From Flavobacteriales bacterium (GTDB lineage Bacteria; Bacteroidota; Bacteroidia; Flavobacteriales_F; PHOS-HE28): 10,724 bases of DNA. Shown piece by piece: positions 5,291 through 10,724 of the stretch (position 1 is its first letter; each line of letters opens with the position of its first letter). The notes beneath the pieces are model-generated. The model had not been told where the DNA came from. It searched no databases and saw only the letters and a program-made list of their open reading frames with translations. The stretch is taken from positions 1-10,724 of the forward strand of contig JAHEFL010000027.1 of assembly GCA_024640205.1 (NCBI GenBank). Reading direction: 5' to 3'. The translations under genes were made by a program, and so were the position numbers.

Positions 5291-5980
5291 TCAATGGAAA
5301 TCATTTTCCCGTTCGTGATCCTCACGCAATCGTTCTTCCAATCGATCGACATGTTGGATCATCGATCGCGTCCACTGCAATTTCAATGTGAGCAATGCCT
5401 CGTCATCCAGTTGCCAGGGGATCGTTCCGGAGCGGAGGCGTCGCATGATGGTATAGAGGACGATGGCTGCGGATGCGGAAATGTTGAAGCTCTCCGTGAA
5501 GCCGTGCATCGGTATGCGAAGGTGCTCATCGGATCCTTCCAGAAGTGATGGACTCAGGCCATCCAGTTCCGTACCGAAACAGATGGCCGTGGGCCTTTCG
5601 AGATCGATGGCCTCCGGTGTCCTTGCATTGCCGTGCGGTGAGGTGGCGATGATGCGGTATCCGTTCTTCCGCAGGTACTCGATGCAACCGGATGTGTTCT
5701 CATCCGCCTTATTGTACCGATGAATATCCACCCACTTGGATGAACCCAATGTGACATCCGGGTTCAAGGTGTACTTGTTGCGGTTCTCTATGACATGCAC
5801 ATCCTGGACACCGACCAGATCGCAGGTCCGTATGACCGCACTGGCGTTCTGTGATTGATGGATGTCCTCCATGACCACGGTGACGTGCCTGGTCCGTAGT
5901 GGCGCGATCCGATCGAAAAGATCCCGCTTGTTCGGGGTGATGAACCCGGAAAGCTTTTCGAGCAGTTGTTTATCCGTCAT
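5291..5980 (-). CDS. trmH: tRNA 2'-O-methyltransferase, TrmH/SpoU family
   Basis: This 229-residue SPOUT methyltransferase probably 2'-O-methylates G18 in the tRNA D loop using S-adenosylmethionine. All three SpoU motifs are intact. Motif 1 is NASAVIRTCDLVGV with Asn45 and catalytic Arg51. Motif 2 is ICFGTELDGLS (about 133-143). Motif 3 is IPMHGFTESFNISASAA with Pro157, Asn166 and Ser168. The latter two build the trefoil-knot cofactor site. The N-terminus before motif 1 and the C-terminal helical extension (after about 185) follow the E. coli TrmH layout rather than RlmB or TrmL. The start is ATG 5980. It lies downstream of the HU terminator, and a one-mismatch -7 box GATCTTTG stands about 25 nt upstream, so it probably has its own promoter. 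Confidence 0.92.
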   Translation of the reverse strand: MTDKQLLEKLSGFITPNKRDLFDRIAPLRTRHVTVVMEDIHQSQNASAVIRTCDLVGVQDVHVIENRNKYTLNPDVTLGSSKWVDIHRYNKADENTSGCIEYLRKNGYRIIATSPHGNARTPEAIDLERPTAICFGTELDGLSPSLLEGSDEHLRIPMHGFTESFNISASAAIVLYTIMRRLRSGTIPWQLDDEALLTLKLQWTRSMIQHVDRLEERLREDHERENDFH

Positions 5981-6021
5981 GATAAAATGGTCCCTGGTGC
6001 GTTCAAAGATCGATAGGTATG

Positions 6022-6056
6022 AAAAAAGAAAGTCCCCCGCTGAGCGGAGGACTTTC
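6022..6056 (-). terminator. Intrinsic terminator of the HU gene
   Basis: On the minus strand a 13-bp stem (6044-6056 with 6028-6040, one G-T pair) closes a 3-nt loop. One base after the stem come six T residues (6022-6027 read in reverse). It begins about 19 nt after the HU stop. Confidence 0.9.
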
Positions 6057-6074
6057 CGGAAGAAAGCGAGATGC

Positions 6075-6353
6075 TTACTTCACCTTGCTCTGCAGGTCAG
6101 CACCTGCCTTGAACTTCACGACCTTCTTGGCAGCGATCTTGATCTCCTTGCCGGTCTGTGGGTTGCGGCCTTTGCGAGCTGCACGCTTGGTGATGGAGAA
6201 CGTTCCAAAGCCAACGAGGGCAACACGCTCACCTTTACGCAGCGCCTTGGTGGTGCTGTTCACGAAAGCGTCCAATGCGCGCTTGGCATCGGCCTTGGTG
6301 ATCTTTGCTTCAGCGGCCATCGATTCGATCAATTCTGCTTTGTTCAAGCCCAT
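6075..6353 (-). CDS. HU family nucleoid DNA-binding protein
   Basis: This 92-residue protein is of normal HU size. It has the helical dimerisation half (MGLNKAELIESMAAEAKITK, then ADAKRALDAF), the GERVALVGFGTF turn and the flexible beta arm ending in RNPQTGKEIKI. Pro65 is in the RNPxTG tip that intercalates into and bends DNA. It ends KKVVKFKAGADLQSKVK. HU dimers bind and compact DNA without strong sequence preference. The gene stands alone with its own consensus promoter and strong terminator, which fits high expression. The gene symbol is left blank because HU and IHF-like paralogues in Bacteroidota cannot be separated here. Confidence 0.96.
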   Translation of the reverse strand: MGLNKAELIESMAAEAKITKADAKRALDAFVNSTTKALRKGERVALVGFGTFSITKRAARKGRNPQTGKEIKIAAKKVVKFKAGADLQSKVK

Positions 6354-6397
6354 AGTAGTAGGGGTTTTAGAGTTGGTTAGTTTGGTTTACTCTCGCG

Positions 6398-6427
6398 CAA
6401 ATGTATCCGCGATTCCCCGTCTGTCAA
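6398..6427 (-). promoter_or_regulatory. Consensus promoter of the HU gene
   Basis: On the minus strand TTG (6425-6427) is followed by exactly 19 nt and then TACATTTG (6398-6405). It is a full match to the Bacteroidota promoter pattern. The predicted start is about 40 nt before ATG 6353. It is the best promoter in the window. Confidence 0.8.
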
Positions 6428-6458
6428 GGGTTTCCGGCGGTTCCTTCTGAAAATGTTG

Positions 6459-6492
6459 AAAAAACAGGCGTTTTGTTCATAACTACGCCTGT
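6459..6492 (-). terminator. Intrinsic terminator of the recQ-mpg-fmt operon
   Basis: On the minus strand the 8-bp stem ACAGGCGT/ACGCCTGT (6485-6492 with 6464-6471) has a 13-nt loop and is followed directly by a run of T's (6459-6464). It lies about 75 nt after the fmt stop and just before the HU promoter. Confidence 0.8.
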
Positions 6493-6565
6493 ATCCCGCC
6501 CCCAGCAAGGGTTTCAGGATTTCGTGCTTCCGCCTTTCTTCAGGTGCGTTCCGTCGAGTTTCCCG

Positions 6566-7519
6566 TCACTCCAATCGGATGCCCTCGATCGAGCGAAGCC
6601 CTCTGATCAGATCTGCGGAGGACATCCTCTTTTTGCCTTCCATTTGCACCTCAAGGACTTCGATCCATCGGTCCGAGCAAGCAAGCAATAATCGACCATC
6701 AGCTATCCGTACCGTGCCGGGTGTACCTGGGTCCGTCTCATCATTTGACGGATTGGTGCGCAGGATCTTGAAATGGGATCGCCCGCCATCGGGTCCGATC
6801 CATTGGCACCAGGCTCCGGGATATGGGCTCATGCCCCGTACCAGGTCATGAACGGCCCGCGCCGTTGCATTCATGTCCAACCGGCATGTCTGAGTATCGA
6901 TCTTGGGCGCCGCGTGGACCGGACCGTTCGCACGTTGCTGACGTGGTACGATGCTTCCTTCGATCAGTCCATCGACCGTCCTTACCATCAGTGTCGCACC
7001 GATCATCATCATCCGGTCGTGGAGTTCGCCTGCGGTCTCATCAGCCCCGATGCTCACTTCCTCTTGTAACAGGATATCCCCGGTGTCGATCGCATGCTGG
7101 ATAAGAAAGGTGGTAAGGCCGGTCCGTTGTTCCCCATTGATCACCGCCCAGTTGATCGGCGCAGCTCCACGATATTCGGGTAGTAAAGAAGCATGCAGAT
7201 TGATCGTGCCCAGGCTGGGTTTGGCCCAGACCACTTCGGGAAGCATCCGGAACGCAACGACGACATATATGGTTGCTTGGAATCCATCCAACTGCTCCAG
7301 GAACGTGGGGTCCTTGAGCCTCTCCGGTTGAAGTACCGGGATCCCCAGTGCAAGCGCTCTTTCCTTCACTGCGGAGGAGCGAGGTTTTCTGCCCCTTCCC
7401 GCAGGCTTGTCCGGAGCGGTGACCACGGCGACCACGGAGTGACCGGCCTGGACCAGTGCATCCAACGTTGCCACCGCAAAGGTGGGGGTACCCATGAAGA
7501 TGATGCGCGCCTTGTTCAT
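6566..7519 (-). CDS. fmt: Methionyl-tRNA formyltransferase
   Basis: This 317-residue enzyme formylates initiator Met-tRNA using 10-formyl-tetrahydrofolate, in the cytoplasm. The N-terminal Rossmann-type domain begins RIIFMGTPTFAV and contains the basic loop DKPAGRGRKP. The catalytic triad is Asn107 and His109 in INLHASLLPEYRGAAPINWA and Asp145 in AIDTGDILL. The C-terminal OB-like domain (from about 210) carries ARAVHDLVRGMSPYPGAWC and ends in the usual LIRGLR segment. Nothing is missing. Its ATG (7517-7519) overlaps the mpg stop as ATGA, so translation is coupled to the upstream repair gene. A terminator follows the stop. Confidence 0.96.
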   Translation of the reverse strand: MNKARIIFMGTPTFAVATLDALVQAGHSVVAVVTAPDKPAGRGRKPRSSAVKERALALGIPVLQPERLKDPTFLEQLDGFQATIYVVVAFRMLPEVVWAKPSLGTINLHASLLPEYRGAAPINWAVINGEQRTGLTTFLIQHAIDTGDILLQEEVSIGADETAGELHDRMMMIGATLMVRTVDGLIEGSIVPRQQRANGPVHAAPKIDTQTCRLDMNATARAVHDLVRGMSPYPGAWCQWIGPDGGRSHFKILRTNPSNDETDPGTPGTVRIADGRLLLACSDRWIEVLEVQMEGKKRMSSADLIRGLRSIEGIRLE

Positions 7520-8154
7520 TCAACACTTTTACCCGTGAGTGGCAGGAGAGAGGCGTGCGAAGATGCGATCCGGAACCGATAGGGCAGAAGTGAATCCGCT
7601 CCGGCATAGTCCACACCGATCCGGGGACTGATGATCACTGCCTTCGATGGAACGACCACTCCGTGATCCTCGATACGGATGTTCCCGTTCACCAGATCGG
7701 TCGCATTGTGTTCCATGCGGATACCAAGCGCTTGTGAAAGCGTACCTGGGCCATGCGTAGTGAAACGGTTCGGAGCGCGCCGCTTGCGCATGACCTCGAT
7801 CCCGTGCAACGGACGCAATGCTCGAACAAGGACCGCGTGTGGGGTTCCCTCCACGTTGGTGACCACGTTGAACAAGCAATGTATCCCGTAGCACAGGTAT
7901 ACATAGCTCGTACCTCCCCGACCGTACATGGTTTCCGTTCGTGCCGTTCGCCTGCCACCGAACGCATGGGACGCACGATCTTTGATCCCGGCGTACGCCT
8001 CTGTTTCCAGGATGTAACCGGAAGTGAGTTCACCATCGATCTCCGTTACGATGACCTTGCCCAAGAGTGAACGGGCGATGAGCAATACGTCCTCCTGTTG
8101 GTAGAAGGTCCGAACCAAGGTCAGGCCCTTCTCATGGGTCATCGTCGCCATCAT
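7516..8154 (-). CDS. mpg: DNA-3-methyladenine glycosylase (AAG/MPG family)
   Basis: This 212-residue base-excision repair enzyme removes alkylated and deaminated purines. It aligns with human AAG. Catalytic Glu52 in LETEAYAG corresponds to E125, Tyr54 to Y127, His63 in DRASHAFGG to H136, Tyr86 in TSYVYLCYG to Y159, and Asn96 to N169. The blocks AVLVRALRPLHG and HGPGTLSQALGI follow in the usual order. All active-site positions are conserved, so activity is expected. ATG 8154 overlaps the recQ stop as ATGA (8151-8154). A second ATG follows immediately, and Met5 is another option. The 3' end overlaps fmt in the same way. It sits in the middle of a three-gene coupled operon. Confidence 0.95.
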   Translation of the reverse strand: MMATMTHEKGLTLVRTFYQQEDVLLIARSLLGKVIVTEIDGELTSGYILETEAYAGIKDRASHAFGGRRTARTETMYGRGGTSYVYLCYGIHCLFNVVTNVEGTPHAVLVRALRPLHGIEVMRKRRAPNRFTTHGPGTLSQALGIRMEHNATDLVNGNIRIEDHGVVVPSKAVIISPRIGVDYAGADSLLPYRFRIASSHASLLPLTGKSVE

Positions 8155-9986
8155 ACCGCACGGCCATCATCCCGGTCCACCCTGCGCTCATAAGGGTCTC
8201 GGTTCATCTCCCCAAGGATCCCTGCACGATCGATACGGGTTTCCGGATGCTCGTTCTTGCGACGTCGAGTGCACACGTCACATTGACCGCAATCCGAAAC
8301 GCGTGACTCGTCGAAGTAGTCAAGCACCATGCGCGAACGGCAGTGTTCGTCACTTGCCGTGTACACCAACATGGCATCAAGGCGAGCGCGAGCCCGTTGC
8401 TTCCGATCGCTGAGTGCGACCGGGTCGATGATAAGCCTGTCCGCATCCTGTCTCGGTTGGAGCAGCGTTGCCGTCGGGAGGTCATTGCGCGGACGATAGG
8501 ACAAGACCCGCTGTTCATCCAATGCTCGAAGACGATCCGAAACGGTGGCGATACTCCATCCGGTGAGCTTGGCAAGGCGGGCTTCATCTATGATGGCCGG
8601 TTCCTCGAACAGGCCTCCATACAAACGCAACAACGCTTCGAGCAGCGGACCCTTGTGCCCGTCGCTCACTCGCATGTGATAGACCACCTTGTGATCCGCG
8701 ATCATCAGAACGCGTGACGGGGAGCGAAGTCCCGAACTGAGCGCGAGCCGGCCATCGAGCTCAAGGGTCTTCAAGGCGCTAGCCACATTGGCTCGCCGGT
8801 ACCCGGTCCTTTCGGACAGGGCATCGAGATCGACTGTATAGGATTCCAGAAGCCCTGATCCCATGGCTATGCCGTTGAGATCCGCCATCGCTTGATAGAC
8901 CATTCTCACCTCCGCCAAGGAAGGGAAACTTTGTTCCATTCGTTCCAAGGCACGCTCTGCATCACCAGGGCCGGTGAGCAAGAAGGCATAGGACTTTTTT
9001 CCGTCCCTGCCGGCACGACCCGCTTCCTGATAATAACTCTCCAGGTCCGGAGGAGGATCCATATGGATAACGACTCGGACATCGGGTTTGTCGATCCCCA
9101 TGCCGAATGCATTCGTTGCCGCTACGCACCGAAGCGTCCCCTTGGTCCATGCCTGTTGCACCCTGTCACGATCGGCGGACGACAGACCGGCATGATAGGC
9201 TTCCGCACCGATCCCATGCTGTGAGAGACTGCGTGCAAGCCGGACAGTGCCACGGCGATCGCGTAGGTAGATGATCGCCGATCCCTCCACGTTCTCAAGG
9301 ATGCGAAGTAGGCGACCGAACTTATCCTCGCCCCGGCTGATCCAGAACACCAGTTCCGGTCGATCGAACGAGGCCCTGAGAAGTTGCGGTCGGGAAAGCC
9401 CGAGTTTCTGGATGATATCCTCTGCCACCTGGGTGGTCGCCGTCGCAGTCAAAGCAAGGACCGGGACTTCCGGGACCTGTTCGCGGATCTCCGCGATGCG
9501 GAGGTAGGATGGCCTGAAGTCATAGCCCCATTGAGATATGCAATGCGCTTCATCCACAGCGATAAGTCCGAGCGGCATGCGTGGAAGTCGTGCCTTGAAA
9601 AGATCCGTTGCAAGACGTTCCGGTGATAGGTATAGAAAGGACAAGCGACCCAGTGCGGCACTCTCCATCGCGTTGTCCATTTCGGCATGTGACATGCCGG
9701 AGATCACCGCCCGCGCGGCGATGCCCTGGGAGCGCAATCGCTGCACCTGGTCCTTCATCAAGGCGATCAAGGGGGAGACCACCAGGCATAGCTGACCCGT
9801 GGCCAGCGATGGTACCTGGTAGCACAGGCTCTTACCGCCCCCTGTGGGCATCAATGCAAGCGTATCCCGACCCTCGAGCACGGAACGTATCACCTCCTCC
9901 TGCATGGGTCGGAAGGATGAAAATCCCCAATGCTCGCGCAGCACCTCATGGATGCCCCTGCTCACCGCTCCCTTGACCGCTTGCAT
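8151..9986 (-). CDS. recQ: RecQ-family ATP-dependent 3'-5' DNA helicase, short form without HRDC
   Basis: From ATG 9986 this is 611 residues. GTG 10013 would add nine. It has the superfamily 2 motifs: FRPMQEEVI (motif 0), MPTGGGKS (Walker A, about 46-53), DEAHCISQWGYDFRPSY (motif II plus the aromatic-rich loop, from 145), LALTATAT (III), NAFGMGIDKPDVR (V) and QEAGRAGRDG (VI). After the core comes a winged-helix-like region. A four-Cys zinc motif follows near the end at Cys549, 566, 569 and 572, spaced x16-x2-x2. In E. coli RecQ that motif follows the core directly and an HRDC domain ends the protein. Here no HRDC is present. It probably acts in repair or recombination. It heads an operon with ATGA coupling to mpg, and no clear promoter is seen upstream. 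Confidence 0.95.
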   Translation of the reverse strand: MQAVKGAVSRGIHEVLREHWGFSSFRPMQEEVIRSVLEGRDTLALMPTGGGKSLCYQVPSLATGQLCLVVSPLIALMKDQVQRLRSQGIAARAVISGMSHAEMDNAMESAALGRLSFLYLSPERLATDLFKARLPRMPLGLIAVDEAHCISQWGYDFRPSYLRIAEIREQVPEVPVLALTATATTQVAEDIIQKLGLSRPQLLRASFDRPELVFWISRGEDKFGRLLRILENVEGSAIIYLRDRRGTVRLARSLSQHGIGAEAYHAGLSSADRDRVQQAWTKGTLRCVAATNAFGMGIDKPDVRVVIHMDPPPDLESYYQEAGRAGRDGKKSYAFLLTGPGDAERALERMEQSFPSLAEVRMVYQAMADLNGIAMGSGLLESYTVDLDALSERTGYRRANVASALKTLELDGRLALSSGLRSPSRVLMIADHKVVYHMRVSDGHKGPLLEALLRLYGGLFEEPAIIDEARLAKLTGWSIATVSDRLRALDEQRVLSYRPRNDLPTATLLQPRQDADRLIIDPVALSDRKQRARARLDAMLVYTASDEHCRSRMVLDYFDESRVSDCGQCDVCTRRRKNEHPETRIDRAGILGEMNRDPYERRVDRDDGRAV

Positions 9987-10050
9987 TATTTTAACACGTC
10001 GAGACCACTGCACCCAGTACCTTACACCCCAAGGCCGAAATTGGATCGGC

Positions 10051-10058
10051 TAGTTTTG
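10051..10058 (+). promoter_or_regulatory. -7 promoter element for ilvE
   Basis: TAGTTTTG matches TAnnTTTG exactly. The upstream -33 TTG is absent at 19-nt spacing. The predicted start near 10064 gives a leader of about 20 nt to ATG 10084. An imperfect inverted repeat GGCCGA/TCGGCT overlaps the start of the box (10033-10038 with 10046-10051). Confidence 0.5.
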
Positions 10059-10083
10059 AGGCTCACTTTTAAATGATAGGCCC

Positions 10084-10724
10084 ATGATCACTACCGGGCA
10101 AAAGATAGCGATACGCCGCACGGAACGCTCCCGATTGGAGGGGACTGATCTGGTGAACATCAAGTTCGGCAGGGTGTTCAGCGATCATATGTTCATGATG
10201 GATTTCGAGAACGGCGAGTGGCGTGAGCCCCGCATCGTTCCATACGGCGACCTTTCCATGAGTCCGGCTTCGGCTGTCCTGCATTATGGACAATCGATCT
10301 TCGAAGGTTTGAAGGCGTATCGAAGTGCGGACGGAAAGGTGAACATATTCCGGCCCCAGGCGAACATTGCCCGGATGAACAGGAGCGCACATCGCATGTG
10401 CATGCCTGCCATTCCGGAGGACCTCTTTCTGGATGCCTTGGTTGAACTCGTTCACCAGGACTCCGGTTGGATACCGGGTGGGGATGAAGGCGCTCTGTAT
10501 ATACGGCCGTTCCTCATGGCCGGGGACGCTTATATCGGTATCCGCCCAAGTGATACGTACCGCTTCATGATCTTCACATGCCCGGTCCGTGGATACTATT
10601 CCGAACCGGTGAAGGTGAAGATCGAGCAGGAGTACAGCCGTGCGTTCCCGGGTGGAACGGGAGCCACGAAATGCGCTGGTAATTATGCCGCCGCTCTTTA
10701 TCCTGCGAAACTTGCACAGGATCA
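10084..10724 (+). CDS. ilvE: Branched-chain amino acid aminotransferase (5' part, cut by window edge)
   Basis: The frame runs from ATG 10084 to the window end, giving 213 codons without a stop. The family is usually about 350 residues, so some 140 are missing. It begins MITTGQKIAIRRTERSR. The type II BCAT features follow: VNIKFGRVFSDHMFMMDF, LHYGQSIFEGLKAYR, NIFRPQANIARMNRSA, ALYIRPFLMAGD, and GGTGATKCAGNYAAALYPAK containing the PLP Schiff-base Lys196. The enzyme interconverts Leu, Ile and Val with their 2-oxo acids using glutamate. It is divergent from recQ with a short intergenic stretch that carries its probable promoter. Every key residue within the visible part is present. Confidence 0.94.
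   Translation, partial: MITTGQKIAIRRTERSRLEGTDLVNIKFGRVFSDHMFMMDFENGEWREPRIVPYGDLSMSPASAVLHYGQSIFEGLKAYRSADGKVNIFRPQANIARMNRSAHRMCMPAIPEDLFLDALVELVHQDSGWIPGGDEGALYIRPFLMAGDAYIGIRPSDTYRFMIFTCPVRGYYSEPVKVKIEQEYSRAFPGGTGATKCAGNYAAALYPAKLAQD

Noticed and set aside
7041..7616. Minus-strand frame of 191 codons across the mpg-fmt junction
   Set aside because: It overlaps two well-supported genes in another frame and shows no recognisable domain.
10069..10455. Minus-strand frame of 128 codons at the right end
   Set aside because: It is antisense to ilvE, whose plus-strand motifs are unambiguous.
1..10724. Possible defence island, toxin-antitoxin pair or mobile element
   Set aside because: All sizeable frames are accounted for by core genes. 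No transposase, integrase, terminal repeats, target duplications or toxin-like small gene pairs were found.

Overview
The window looks like chromosomal core sequence from a moderately GC-rich member of the Bacteroidota, probably a Flavobacteriales-like lineage. Two things support this. Promoter-like sites before several genes follow the Bacteroidota pattern TTG-N19-TAnnTTTG, and most start codons lack a strong Shine-Dalgarno sequence. Several proteins are also typical of the phylum: a START-like domain protein, a short rhomboid, YqgE, a class IV aminotransferase and a short RecQ. No mobile element, CRISPR array, prophage or classical defence system is visible.

Layout. The left end (minus strand, cut by the window edge) encodes a START-like domain protein with a long Lys/Ala/Pro-rich, histone-H1-like N-terminal extension. 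Its promoter lies back to back with that of a tRNA-Met(CAT) gene, which ends in a clear intrinsic terminator. Next on the plus strand are an NTF2-like putative lipoprotein and a tight run of rhomboid protease, HAD-IIIA phosphatase and class IV PLP aminotransferase (3-nt gap, then ATGA overlap). A YqgE/AlgH gene converges on this run and is divergent from pdxH. The pdxH gene converges, across a shared hairpin, on a minus-strand gene whose first 25 residues match bacterial ribosomal protein bTHX and whose remainder is an H1-like Lys/Ala repeat tail. An intergenic block rich in inverted repeats follows, then trmH, then HU with its own promoter and terminator. The minus-strand operon recQ-mpg-fmt follows, with ATGA overlaps at both junctions and an intrinsic terminator after fmt. 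The right end is the 5' part of ilvE on the plus strand.

How the genes relate. Most are housekeeping: translation and RNA modification (tRNA-Met, fmt, trmH, bTHX), PLP supply and use (pdxH and two class IV aminotransferases), and DNA maintenance and architecture (recQ, mpg, HU). The most unusual signal is that two unrelated small proteins, the START-like protein and bTHX, both carry long histone-like Lys/Ala tails, one at the N-terminus and one at the C-terminus, within 5 kb. A second structural point is a RecQ whose four-cysteine zinc motif sits at the extreme C-terminus instead of directly after the helicase core. I see no convincing evidence for a wholly new multi-gene system. The tailed proteins and the structured intergenic block are the best leads.
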